From: RZYY01 sp036794825
GTDB taxonomy: Bacteria; Bacteroidota; Bacteroidia; Bacteroidales; 4484-276
Assembly: GCA_036794825.1 (NCBI GenBank)
Contig: DAIRGA010000003.1
Location: forward strand, 1 to 64,000
Direction: 5' to 3'
Length of the DNA stretch: 64,000 nucleotides
Under the pieces are notes generated by a model. The model had not been told where the DNA came from, ran no database searches, and saw nothing but the letters and a program-made list of their open reading frames with translations. Both the position numbers and the translations under genes were made by a program. Below are positions 52,333 to 63,200 of the stretch, in pieces; position 1 is the stretch's first letter, and the number at the start of each line of letters is the position of its first letter.

Positions 52333-52588
52333 GAATCTCATGGAGGTATGGGTAGATGGGGTGTTGGGCTAATGGGGTGAATTACAGTTGACTGCCGACT
52401 TCTGGCTGCCGGTTTTTTAAATTGAAATCATTCTGATACTTGCTTTTCTTCCATGGAAAATATTTAGCCCCTTAATCTAATGGTTTTGAGTGGCTTTTGC
52501 TATTTAACATTTATTGATTAATTTTACCAGCCACAGAAACTCTTTCTGAGTTTTCTTATCGCATTTTTTTAGCTAAAAGAATGAAATC

Positions 52589-53836
52589 ATGGCTGATCTA
52601 ACCATCAATTTTGCGGGGATAAAGGCTCCCAACCCTTTCTGGCTGGCCTCCGGACCGCCATCCAACACGGCAGGTCAGGTGCTGCAAGCCTTCGACAAAG
52701 GCTGGGGCGGAGCAGTCTGGAAAACTATCGGCGCCAGGGTAGTAAATGTTTACAGCAGATATGCCGGATTGGATTACCATAGCAGGCGGCTTGCCGGTAT
52801 GACGAACATCGAATTGATATCCGACAGAAGCGTAGCGGAAAATTTACGTGATATCGAATTGGTAAAAAAACATTACCCTGAACGCCCTGTCATCGTCTCG
52901 CTCATGACGCAAAGCCGCGAAGATTGGCAACAACTGGTTAAGGACGCTGAAAACGCAGGAGCTGACGGACTGGAGTTGAACTTCAGCTGCCCGCACGGAA
53001 TGAGTGCCCGGGGAATGGGCGCCGCAGTCGGGCAGGAGCCTCAGTTGGTGGAACTGCTCACGCGGTGGGTCATGGAGGTGGCCTCGGCGCCTGTTCTCGT
53101 AAAACTTACCCCCAACATCACCGACATCACCGAGCCTGCACGTGCAGCCAAACAGGGAGGTGCCGATGCACTGGCGATGATCAACACCATCCAGAGTATT
53201 GCAGGTGTGGACATTGACCATTTTGTGCCTTATCCCGTTGTTGGAACCCGAAGCACATCCGGTGGATTCTCCGGCCCGGCCATCAAGCCGGTGGCACTGA
53301 ACATGGTGAAAAACTGCGCTCTTGATCCCGGGCTTGGGCTCCCGATCTCAGGAATCGGCGGAATTGAAACCTGGAGAGATGCCGTTGAATTCATCCTGCT
53401 GGGAGCAGGCTTATTGCAAATCTGCACCGCTGTTATGCATCATGGATTCGGCATCATTGACAACCTGATTTCAGGCATCGAAAAATATATGTCTGAAAAG
53501 GGATTTGGCCGGATTTCGGAATTTACCGGAAAGGCACTACACAACACAACTTCATGGGGAAACCTGAACCTGAACAACCGGGTGGTAGCCCATATCAACA
53601 GCGTGAAATGCAATGCATGTCATGTTTGCTACACAGCATGTAACGACGGCGCTTATCAGGCCATAACAATACCCGAAAAATCTGCGGATAAAAAGCCTTT
53701 GATAGTTGCAGAAAAATGTACTGGTTGCAATCTTTGCTCACTGGTTTGCCCATCAAATGGCATAACTATGATCAATATCAGCCGTGAAGAGGAGGAACTC
53801 ACATGGAACCAGCTGACCGACAATCAAATCCTGTAA
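52589..53836 (+). CDS. preA: Dihydropyrimidine dehydrogenase-type subunit (PreA-like)
   Basis: PreA with PreT reduces uracil and thymine with NADH. The 415-residue protein has a dihydroorotate-dehydrogenase-type barrel (INFAGIKAPNPFWLASGPPSN; LELNFSCPHGMSARGMGAAVGQ with the catalytic-loop Cys; VLVKLTPNITD; GTRSTSGGFSGPAIKPVAL) and a C-terminal ferredoxin part with two 4Fe-4S motifs (CNACHVCYTAC and CTGCNLCSLVCP). The flavin/electron-entry partner PreT is not next to it, and no other pyrimidine-degradation gene is in the window. The stop region overlaps the convergent FabH-like gene by 13 bases. Confidence 0.92.
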   Translation: MADLTINFAGIKAPNPFWLASGPPSNTAGQVLQAFDKGWGGAVWKTIGARVVNVYSRYAGLDYHSRRLAGMTNIELISDRSVAENLRDIELVKKHYPERPVIVSLMTQSREDWQQLVKDAENAGADGLELNFSCPHGMSARGMGAAVGQEPQLVELLTRWVMEVASAPVLVKLTPNITDITEPARAAKQGGADALAMINTIQSIAGVDIDHFVPYPVVGTRSTSGGFSGPAIKPVALNMVKNCALDPGLGLPISGIGGIETWRDAVEFILLGAGLLQICTAVMHHGFGIIDNLISGIEKYMSEKGFGRISEFTGKALHNTTSWGNLNLNNRVVAHINSVKCNACHVCYTACNDGAYQAITIPEKSADKKPLIVAEKCTGCNLCSLVCPSNGITMINISREEEELTWNQLTDNQIL

Positions 53837-54900
53837 GTGATAGCGTTGATGTTCATTCCTGCACCCACAGATGCAAACATGATCACATCGCCTTCGTTGA
53901 ATTCGTGACCTTCGATCTGATTTTTCCTGATCATATCGAGTAATGTGGGAACCGTAGCCACTGAACTGTTTCCCAGCTTCTGGATAATCATGGGCATGAT
54001 TTTCTCAGGAACTTCTCTGATGCCATAAAGCCGGTAAAATCGCTTGAGAACCTCAGAATCCAGCTTTTCGTTTGCCTGATGAATCAATACCTTTTTCAGA
54101 TCTTTTATATCAACCTCTGCCTTGTCGAGGCTTTGCTTCATGGCCGCAGGGACGTGAGTCAGCGCAAATTCATAAACTTTCCTTCCGTACATTTTGATGT
54201 ATTTCACGTTCGGATCCGATTCGTCGAGGTTGCTTTTGCCAAAATAGAGGAAATAGGCCTCTTCCTTTGCGAAGGAAGCCATCGAAGACGATAAAATACC
54301 GGTTTTCCGGTCTGACTCAGATCGTTCCAGAATACAAGCCCCGGCGCCATCCGAGTAAATCATCGAATCGCGGTCATGGCGGTCAATCACCCTCGAAAGC
54401 GTTTCCGTTCCAATCACAAGGCATCGTTTGGCCAAACCGGATTTGATAAAAGATTCAGCATGGATCAATCCCTGAATCCAGCCGGGACAACCAAAAAGCA
54501 GGTCGTAAGCCACACATGCCGGATTCTCGATATTTAGCCTGTTTTTAATTCGTGAAGCAAGGCTGGGTACTGAATCTGTCTGAATGGTTCCCTTTCGCAC
54601 ATCACCAAAGTTGTGAGCCACAATAATCTGGTCAATTTCTTCCTTGTCAATTCCGGCGTCCTCTATTGTCCGCTCGGCTGCAATGGCGCCAATGTCGGAG
54701 GTAAGCAAATCCTCGCTGGCATATCTCCGTTCAAGAATTCCGGTGATGGCTATGAATTTTTCGGCAATCTCTTCATGAGGCAATTCGACCGGGGTTCCAG
54801 CGAGGTCGTAGAATTTGTTAGATGAAAAATCCTCGTTGGTCACTATTTCTGTCGGGATGTAACTCCCTGTTCCTGTTATTATTGAGTTAATGTATTTCAT
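53824..54900 (-). CDS. 3-oxoacyl-ACP synthase III-family protein
   Basis: KAS III enzymes condense a short acyl-CoA with malonyl-ACP to start fatty acid or related chains. The 358-residue protein has the catalytic triad: Cys in YDLLFGCPGWIQG, His in VLIHQANEKLD and Asn in KLGNSSVATVPTLLD. It has the insertions of the longer FabH-like subgroup (ITGILERRYASEDLLTSDIGAIAAERTIEDAGI). It stands apart from other fab genes, so it may be a second, specialised FabH used for branched-chain or aryl-polyene-like lipids; this is inference. It overlaps preA by 13 bases tail to tail. Confidence 0.88.
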   Translation of the reverse strand: MKYINSIITGTGSYIPTEIVTNEDFSSNKFYDLAGTPVELPHEEIAEKFIAITGILERRYASEDLLTSDIGAIAAERTIEDAGIDKEEIDQIIVAHNFGDVRKGTIQTDSVPSLASRIKNRLNIENPACVAYDLLFGCPGWIQGLIHAESFIKSGLAKRCLVIGTETLSRVIDRHDRDSMIYSDGAGACILERSESDRKTGILSSSMASFAKEEAYFLYFGKSNLDESDPNVKYIKMYGRKVYEFALTHVPAAMKQSLDKAEVDIKDLKKVLIHQANEKLDSEVLKRFYRLYGIREVPEKIMPMIIQKLGNSSVATVPTLLDMIRKNQIEGHEFNEGDVIMFASVGAGMNINAITYRI

Positions 54901-55149
54901 GTGAATATTTTTTCGGCCCTGTTCATCAATGCGGTAAGTAACTATTTTAAAGTTTGTATATTTTCAAAACCCAAAATTGGAACTTTATTGTTATTCAAAT
55001 TTTAATGAATTCAATTGCTGGTTAAAACAGGCAAACGTTTAATCTAAAACTAAGTCACTTGTAGTTGATCTTCAAAAATGTTCCCGAAATTATTCCATCC
55101 CGGAAAATGAGATCCAAGCGAACAGATTGATTGACGAAAAAAGCTTATT

Positions 55150-55653
55150 TTATTGATTATCATACTTTTCCACCTCATCGTAAATAAAATCAAGAATTAC
55201 CCCGGCCTGCTTAAACATCTCTTCGGATTCGCCGCCGGCATGGTATTTCCGTTCGCATACCACGCGCTTAATTCCGCAGTTGATGATGAGCATGGCGCAG
55301 GTTCGGCAAGGGGTCATTTTGCAATAAAGGGTTCCGTTTTCAAGGGCGATACCCAGCCTGGCTGCCTGACAGATAGCATTTTGCTCGGCGTGCACCGTGC
55401 GGACGCAGTGTTGTGTTACTCGTCCATCGTCATGATGAACTTTTTTCATTAGGTGTCCTACATCGTCGCAGTGCGGCAGCCCGAGCGGAGAGCCGACATA
55501 ACCCGTTACCAGCACATGCTTGTTACGAACAATTACGCAGCCACTGCGGCCACGATCGCAGGTAGCCCGTTTGGCCGCTGCATTGGTTAGCTCCATGAAG
55601 TACTCATCCCAGCTGGGCCGGCGGTATTTTTCGGGTTGTGGGTTGTTATCCAT
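55150..55653 (-). CDS. dCMP deaminase
   Basis: The 167-residue zinc enzyme converts dCMP to dUMP, feeding thymidylate synthesis. It has the zinc motif HAEQNA (about 88-93) and TPCRTCA (about 113-119), the N-terminal SWDEYFMELTNAAAKRATCDRGRSGCVIV, and VGSPLGLPHCDDVGHL, typical of ComEB/dCMP deaminases. It is the last gene of a three-gene unit with a P-loop kinase-like protein (10 bases upstream) and a LOG protein. Its activity could be checked by the lack or presence of dTTP control; that cannot be read here. Confidence 0.93.
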   Translation of the reverse strand: MDNNPQPEKYRRPSWDEYFMELTNAAAKRATCDRGRSGCVIVRNKHVLVTGYVGSPLGLPHCDDVGHLMKKVHHDDGRVTQHCVRTVHAEQNAICQAARLGIALENGTLYCKMTPCRTCAMLIINCGIKRVVCERKYHAGGESEEMFKQAGVILDFIYDEVEKYDNQ

Positions 55654-55663
55654 AGGCTTTGAA

Positions 55664-56218
55664 TTACGTTAAAGATTGAATGACTTGTGTTACATGACTC
55701 TCCAACTGGTCAACTGAACCTGAATTTTCAAACACAAAATCGGCCATTTCGATGCATTTTTTCAGGTTTTGCTTGTTGGGATCGGCAGTGGTCATTTCGC
55801 GCTGCTCGTTTTGCAAAAAGGTCTCAAAATCAATGTTATCGGTTTCAGATGCGCGAAGTTTGATGCGATCGAACCGCCGTGCAGCCGGCGCATCTACGGC
55901 AAAAAGATAAAAATTGCCTTTTGCCCGCAGGCTATCCACTTCGCCAGGTGTTCGTATGCTCTCGATAACGCAGTTTTTACCCGTTTTAACGGCCTGGTTA
56001 TACAGTTCGTCCACAATAAAAGAGGGTGAATTTTTGGCTCTCAGGTCATTGGCTACATCGGTCATGCTGTTGCGGTCAATCACCAGTCCTCTATTGGTGA
56101 TTTCTTCGATAAGGAAGCCGCGCACTGAGAAATGTGCAAAGCCTTTTTGTTTAACCAGGAAATCAACGATCGTTCCCTTGCCTGCACCCAATGTTCCGGT
56201 AATTCCGATGATCAGCAT
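55664..56218 (-). CDS. P-loop nucleotide kinase-like protein
   Basis: The 184-residue protein has the P-loop GTLGAGKGT (8-16) and a Walker B-like CVIESIRTPGEVDSLR, with the LID-like RRFDRIKLR. It resembles dephospho-CoA kinase and (d)NMP kinases; but coaE has a distinct LID motif that I do not see, so a deoxynucleotide kinase-like role is more likely. Such P-loop domains are found fused to dCMP deaminases in other bacteria, and here the deaminase is the next gene. It is nine bases after the LOG gene. Confidence 0.75.
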   Translation of the reverse strand: MLIIGITGTLGAGKGTIVDFLVKQKGFAHFSVRGFLIEEITNRGLVIDRNSMTDVANDLRAKNSPSFIVDELYNQAVKTGKNCVIESIRTPGEVDSLRAKGNFYLFAVDAPAARRFDRIKLRASETDNIDFETFLQNEQREMTTADPNKQNLKKCIEMADFVFENSGSVDQLESHVTQVIQSLT

Positions 56219-56227
56219 AATTTGGGT

Positions 56228-56818
56228 TTAAATGAGGTCGAGTTTCAACCGATCAATCCATTTTTCGGCTTTCAGCGGGCGAAATTGTCCGAGCCTTTCG
56301 AGGAGATTTTTCTCATCCGTTTCCACGATCAGGTTGCCCCGATGCTCCGGCCTCACAAACCTTTCATCCACCGCATGTTGGATAAAACTCAGCAAGTGAT
56401 CAAAATAGCCCTCAATGTTGAGAAGGCCAGTTGGTTTACTTATGATTTCCAGTTGGTTCCAGGTCATAATCTCGAAAAGTTCGTCAATCGTGCCAAATCC
56501 CCCCGGAAGAGCTATAAAAGCGTCAGAAAGTTCTGCCATCAGTGCTTTACGCTCGTGCATGCTGCCGACAACATGAAGTTTGGTAATTTGCTGGTGGGCA
56601 ATCTCCTTATCCACAATATGGCGTGGCATCACCCCAATCACCTCTCCCCCATTTTCGATGGCGCTGTCGGCCACTTCGCGCATCAGCCCAATATTTCCGC
56701 CGCCATAAACCAAAGTAAGTTCACGCTCTGAGATCAGTTTACCTAAACTTCGCGCTTTCAGGATATAATCCGCTCTTTTCCCAACGCTTGAACCACAAAA
56801 CACACAAACCGATTTCAT
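56228..56818 (-). CDS. LOG-family nucleotide phosphoribohydrolase-type protein
   Basis: The 196-residue TIGR00730 Rossmann-fold protein has VCVFCGSSVGKRADY, VYGGGNIGLMREVADSA and the signature PGGFGTIDELFEIMTW. LOG proteins split N6-modified AMP or plain nucleoside 5'-monophosphates into base and ribose 5-phosphate. In bacteria of this kind most are probably house-cleaning nucleotidases and not hormone enzymes. It leads an operon with the kinase-like and dCMP deaminase genes, all acting on nucleoside monophosphates. Its -7 box overlaps the end of the HTH pseudogene. Confidence 0.92.
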   Translation of the reverse strand: MKSVCVFCGSSVGKRADYILKARSLGKLISERELTLVYGGGNIGLMREVADSAIENGGEVIGVMPRHIVDKEIAHQQITKLHVVGSMHERKALMAELSDAFIALPGGFGTIDELFEIMTWNQLEIISKPTGLLNIEGYFDHLLSFIQHAVDERFVRPEHRGNLIVETDEKNLLERLGQFRPLKAEKWIDRLKLDLI

Positions 56819-56834
56819 ACCACCAAATTTGCCG

Positions 56835-56842
56835 CAAAACTA
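56835..56842 (-). promoter_or_regulatory. -7 box for the LOG-kinase-deaminase operon
   Basis: TAGTTTTG on the minus strand (56842-56835), 16 bases before ATG 56818. Its TAG is also the stop codon of the HTH pseudogene. Confidence 0.45.
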
Positions 56843-57045
56843 ACGGTTTTCGGGATTGTTGATTTTCGGAAAGATATTTTCATTTGTGAGTGATTGTGAA
56901 TGTTCAAATTTAGGGTTGCCTTTGCCGCTTTCAAATTGCTTCATCGTTCTTAACCCCACGCCTGAAAACTTTGCCAAATCTTCCTGGTTAACCATCAGGT
57001 TTTCTCTGCGCTCTTTTCGGTATAAATCAAATCATGAAAATGCAT
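56840..57045 (-). pseudogene. HipB/XRE-type HTH remnant, frameshifted
   Basis: The frame from 57019 to the stop at 56840 reads RKERRENLMVNQEDLAKFSG and then VGLRTMKQFESGKGNP, the helix-turn-helix of HipB-like antitoxin/regulators. The expected start, ATG 57045 (MHFHDLIY), lies in a different frame that hits a stop soon after, so a frameshift separates them. After GNP the sequence (KFEHSQSLTNENIF) no longer follows the family. No hipA-like gene is adjacent. It is a short, broken relic of an XRE gene. Confidence 0.55.
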
Positions 57046-57262
57046 TATTCGGCTCTTTTTATGTGCAAAGACACAAAATCAATTGATTATTAATGAAAAT
57101 AGAGCAATAATATGCACATTGAACAAAGACTCAAAAGTGATTTTTCAAATTTTCTGCAGACGTTGCGAGTTATTCATAAGTTTCAGGCAAATCCCTGAAT
57201 TTCAGCAGTTTTGCTGATTCTGATAAAAATTTAAATCTCCCGGATGTTCAGCGTTGTTTCCA

Positions 57263-60200
57263 TTACTCAACCACTAACCTGATGCCTTTAGAGTGTGCCG
57301 AAAACTCTGGTGCGTACATGCATTGGATAGTTGAGATTCCATTGGAGAAATTGCCGGTTTGCGTTGCAATCAATGGATATTCAAACACATACGTCCCTTT
57401 GCGCAGGTAATCAAAGAAAAAGTTGGTGGCGGCATCGCGGGTGCTTTCATAATATCCAAGCCCGCCGCGATATTTGTATCCTGAAAGGACATTCACCGGT
57501 TCCAGCGCCGAAGCACGCATATCCTGCATGTGGACGTACTCCAGGTCACGGTCAACTCTCAGTTCAATCCTGACCGTAACTTTATCGCCCACCTTTAATA
57601 TATCCTTGTCATTCACCTTTTCCAAGACAGTTCCTGCCGGGCTGATGCGCTCGACGTAAAGCTGCTTTTGCAGTGAAAGCGGCGTGGCATGTGGGGTAAT
57701 CTTATCCATATCTTCGAAATACTGCCAATACATTGCACCCCAGGCAATTCCATCATCCGGTTTTGTAAGGGAAATATTCCCCATTTGCGGCTTTATTTCC
57801 GCCGAACTCCATGATTTGCTGAAATACCCGGTTCCGGCTTCGACTTTGCCCGCCGTTTTCACGTCAATCTCCTGGCCGGCAATCTCTATCCTGACCAGTT
57901 CATCGCCGGCCAGCAAATCCTTACCTCTTTTCAAAAGTGCGTAAATGGCTTCAACCGTGGCCCTGGTAGTCTTCCAGTCCTGCGTCTGCTTTTGTTTGAG
58001 CAGCCATATCTTCATTTGCTCCACAGCACTTTTATCGCCGGCCACCTCATCAAATACCGCTATCATCATGGCCTGCGTCTCCACCGGCGACTGATACCAG
58101 TAATAGCCGCTCTCGATGCGCCAGTACATTCCCATCTCCTCGCTGGTTAACGACTTCTCTTTCAGCGACTTGACGATCATATTTGGAATATCCTGGTTGC
58201 CATAGCGTTGAAGCGACAAAGCAATCATTCCCTGCAGGTAATTGTTTTGTTTTGTCCAGTATTTTGTTGCCTGGTTTTTGAAGTAGTTAAAAGCCGTCTC
58301 GTAGCTGGGATTCATCATAATATGAGGGAAGAAACTACGCGCAAACAGGAATTGAATTTGGGTACCCGAAAGGTGGTCCTCTTCAAGTTTGTCTTTGTGA
58401 AAACGCAGGATTTCGTCATAATCATCCCTGATCCGCTCGTCGAGGTAACGCACGGCTCGTGTGATAATCCGGTTGATGCGTTCATCACTGATTGCATCTA
58501 TAATCCTCATGCTGTGCAATTTACCGAGACCTTCTACAATGTTTTGCGTGATATAGCGGCTTTCGGGCATGCCTTCGAACCAGTAAAAACCGCCGTTTGG
58601 CGATTGCATCTGCTCCAGGGTTCTGATAGAAACATCGAGCCGGTCGCGCATATTATTCAAGTCGAAAAGCAGAGCCACCCTTTGTTTGCGCTCGTTTTCA
58701 TCGCGTGCCTGCAATACCCAGGGAGTTTGTTCGAGAAGAAGCGCCTTCAGTTCCTGGTTTTTATCAAGATTTGAAAGAAAACTCTCTGGAGTCTGGTTTT
58801 TCCAGCTCTCAAACACACTTCTGATCTTTGGATTTCCATTGCCGATGTAAAACGCGATGCTATTGGCATAAAAGGCTGCAAATACCGACAGCGCATTTTT
58901 ATGTACCGGCTCCGAAACCACTGGCAGCGCCTGGATGGCGTACCACGCCGGGTTGGAAGCAAATTCGACGGTGAGATTCTGATTCCTGATGGTCGTGCTT
59001 TTTTCCGACTCCAGCAATTTTTTGAACTTGAAATCTTTACTCCCAGCGCCACTGATGGGCAATGGCAGTGACTCGGTTACCAGCATCCGGTTCGGCAACA
59101 CGGGGATTGATTTTTCCTCGCCATCAGTATAATTTCCCGCTGTCGCTTTTACCCGGTAAGTTATCACACCAAAATCCTCCGGAATCACCATCTGCCAACT
59201 TACAGTCGTGCTCCGCTTGCCTTCTGCCGTAAATTTTGCAGGATTATTGACAATCCCGAAGGACTCATTTACAGGTTTCATGCTAATCGGATTAAATAAT
59301 TCGAGGCTGGCTGTACCAGATAAAACATCTTCCGAAAGGTTTGAGATTTTGGAGGTAAATGTTATGGTGTCGCCCATTCTAAAAAATCTTGGGGCATTGG
59401 GTATTACCATCAGTTTTTTGCTGGCGGTAAATTCCTGCATCAACATTCCGGTCATCAGGTCTTTGGTAGTTCCTAAAGCCATAAACTTCCATCGTGTGAA
59501 CGACTCGGGCAGTGTAAATCTGATGATTACTTCTCCCTGTTCGTTGGTCTGGAGCAAGGGATAAAAGAATGCCGTTTCGTTGAAATCGCGTCTGAACGGG
59601 AAATTCTCAACATACCTGGCTTTCTCAGGTTCCTCAACCGCAGCTTCCGGCGATGGAACGGTTCCGGTCTCGTTGATACCGTCCATTTGCATTTGGCCGG
59701 CTTCAACGCTCATCTCCGTTGCATTTGCAACACCCATGCGCGACCCCTGCATCGGACCTCCTTTCATGTAGTAAATATTATCATAGCCAAAACCCCCGAA
59801 ACCAAACCAGTTCAGCTGATCATATTCATTATAAATATAAGATTTGTAAGGCCTCACCGTGAAATCCCACTGGTTACCACGCGACAAGCCAACGCTTCCT
59901 GACGATTGCCACGGAGTAGCCTGACCATTAGGCTGATACAGATCAAAATACCAGTTGTGCTTCACAAATGCATCCAGTGAGGCATCGTACATGGAGGCCA
60001 GCAACTGTGCCGCCACCTGTTCTCCGTTTTTGTTGCTGACTTTTATCTTCCATTCCTCAGTGCTTCCGGGTTCCAGCTGACTGCGGAAAGTTTCGAATGC
60101 CAGATCAAGCTGCTTGTTTGTAAATGGAACCGTTACAGTCATCTGGTTATTAAATTCCCGATTGTTAACCACCATGGTTACCTGGATGTTGAAATTACCC

Positions 60201-63200
60201 CGGAATTCCTCCCTGATCGGGACTTTAATAAGTTTTTGCTCCCTGTCGAGGCTGATCCATTCCCTGCTCAAAGTTTTTCCGCGAAGTTGCACCTCGTAAA
60301 GCGCCCTGGCGCCCCGGGCTGCTGATCCTATCAGGAAGGAGGCCTCTTCGCCCGGCTCTCCTGAAGTCTTGAGCGGCGTGAACCAATTGTAAACTGTCAG
60401 CGGTGGCTTGCTGTCGGCAGGGTTAAAAACATCGAAATATTTTTTGGTTTCAACGGTTTGGCCAAAAGCATCGGTTGCCGTCAAGGTGACCAGGTATTTC
60501 CCTGGTTTCCACTGGGTAAAGTTTTCCGGTGAAATAACGGTATCACTCCTGGTATCAAAGTTCCGGTTCAAAACAGTTTCAGCCTTCATCCAATTTTCCG
60601 GCTTATTTTCATCCTTGTAAGCCCTCCCCGGAAAATCTTTGGCAAATTGATCCGGTGGGATTATAAACTGATCCGGAGCATCCCAAAGCCGGTCGGTGAA
60701 AAGCTTTCCGGGATCGCTCAACCGCTGGATTTCTACTTTGACTACCGTTTTCTGCTTTACGCCGTCAAAATTTTCTGCTGAAAGTTTAAAAGTCAGATTT
60801 CTGCTTTGATCCAGCTTTTCAGGGATATCAACATCGAGGAAGAGCGCTTCGTAGCCAACCGAAATGGTCTGCTCGCCGGATTGAGTTTCGCCGCTGATAT
60901 CCGTCGCAGAAGCGTAGATGGTGTACTGGAAAACAGGTTTGAAATTCCTGTTGACATCCTGGTCGGGAACAGCAGTAAAGTTTATGCTGAACCGACCTTC
61001 GGAGTCAGTGATGGTTTCACCAGCAACCAACTCTATTTCAGGCGACTGCGGGAAAAAGTTCCAATAAAAAATCCAGCGATAGGGAAAGATGCTGCGCCGG
61101 ACTACGCGGTATTTCACCTTAGCGTCATCAATCCGATTACCTGCATATGCCTTTACCTCGCCACCAACCGTGATCTCAGCGTTTAATCTGAAACTGCTCT
61201 GAACCGGCTGAAAATCAACTTCAAAAGTTGGTCTTTTGTAGTCTTCAACCTGAATTATCGTGCTTCCTGAACTGTTGCGAATGGTCATCTGACCGTTTAT
61301 TATTCCCGAAGGAATTGTGAATGAGCCATTTACAGCACCATATTCGTTAGTGGTAAGATTAATGGAAGAGATCAGTTGGTAATTGACATCGAAAAATTCG
61401 ATTTTTAGGTTATGATCAGACTTAGCTTCCTGTTTATCAACAATTTTTTCGATAACAATGGCTTTGAAATACACCGTTTGTCCGGGTCGGTAAATGGCGC
61501 GGTCGGTGAAGAAAAAGGACCTCAGCACCGGTCTTTCATCGGGTTTTGAGGGCGGACCGATGTAGAAAGAGGTGGCAGGGGAAAAACTGTCTTTTCTCTC
61601 GCTCAACTGGATGGTGACGGAAGGATTTCTTGCTCCATCCTGTGGCTCGATGGCAAAATAACCATTGCGGTCGGAAGTTCCAGATTGCATCAGTTTATCA
61701 GAGTACTCCCGCGTTTTGTAATCGTAATCCCGGGTGAATACCTTATAGGAAACACCTGATTTCGGGGTCCCTTTAGAGCGGTCAAGGATGAAAAACTCCT
61801 GCCCGCCTCTTTCCGGTCTTTTGCTGGTAAAGGTAAGATTGGTAATCCAGAAATCCGCCCAGGCCAGTTGATTATCTTTCATGGAAAACGACTGGTCGGT
61901 GGAAGCAAGGATTAGATAAAACCCTGTTTCCAGAGCCGGTATGCTGAATTCCGTTGAGTGCTGCTGGTAATCCAACTCGTTCGGAACATCGAGACTCCAT
62001 GTCTGCATGGGTTCGAGTTTTACAAGTCTTGCAGCCAGATCGGCTACCGGGATTCGCCAGGATAAGTTTTGATAATCCTTATAATTAATCGGGATGAGCC
62101 GGAACCAGACCTTGTTGTAATTTTTCCAACTCAACAGCGCGAGCGAGGGTTTACCAGGTAGTGATGCCGTCTCCGTTTGTACTGAAATCGAGGGTTTCAG
62201 GAGTTCATCCAGCAAGATCTGGCAATTTGTGGCGCCCGGTGATTTCGGGAATTTTTTTATTGCCTCCCGGCAAATTTCAACAGCTTTTTTCCGCTCCCAC
62301 CTGAACTCATCGCCCCCGGCAGGATTATACTTCACGGCATTAGATTCGTGAAATTTCGCCAGCTCGAAAGTCACCGAAGCCGAAGGCGGCGACATGTTGA
62401 ACCGTTGTTGCAAACCTTCGAGAGCATTCCGGTAGTGACCATCTTTTCCATCGAGTACCGAACTGTTTCGGACATAATTAAGTCGCTGCAAATCAGCATC
62501 AATTAATGCCTGCGGGTCGGCGTCTCCGATATGAAAACTGAGGAGTTGCTGATAGATTTTCAGAATTTTTGAAGCAAAAGTATGTGACTTATTTTCAGGG
62601 ATTTGGAAGTTGATAAATCGTTCAGCTGACGAAAAATAATCGGCATGATCAGGCTTCCATTGGTCAGCGGCTGTTGTTATCCCGGATTCGCCGGATGAAT
62701 AAAAATCAACAGCCCGGTGAGCAAGAAAATCAAAAAGTGTGGGTCGGTAAACCTTCGAATCCTTTTTCTCGTCAAGAATAGCAGCAAAAGGTTTTAAATC
62801 AGTGTTTTGTAATTCATTTTCAGGCACGAGTGAAGCCTCAAAATGGCTGGCGGCGGTCCCGAGCAATTTTGCTGCATCCCAGGTACGAACATCGTTGCCG
62901 GCATCGCCTGCAATTTTCCCGCGGTCAAGCACCTGGTAGCGATTCATCTGAAAGTAGCGCAGGTAAAGGTCGCCAAGAATCGAGTGCAAGATTTGTTTAT
63001 CCGGAAATCCGGCATCCTCAATCTCTTTTTGAATGGTCGAAATGGCCTTCACCATATAGTCTTCTTCGTAATCAGCCATCAGTTTAATCCTGTAAAGATT
63101 TGCTTTGATCAGTTGTGGGCTGTTTTGATCAGCACGGGCCAACTGATAAATCTGCTCTACACTCCCGAGTGCCGACCGGGGTTGATTTTGGCTGATCAGA

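Noticed and set aside
55664..56218. Calling the P-loop protein dephospho-CoA kinase (coaE)
   Set aside because: The P-loop fits, but the CoA-binding and LID residues of CoaE are not evident and the neighbours point to nucleotide metabolism.
56856..57086. 76-codon plus-strand frame
   Set aside because: It is antisense to the HTH remnant, whose translation has a recognisable helix-turn-helix; the plus frame has no pattern.
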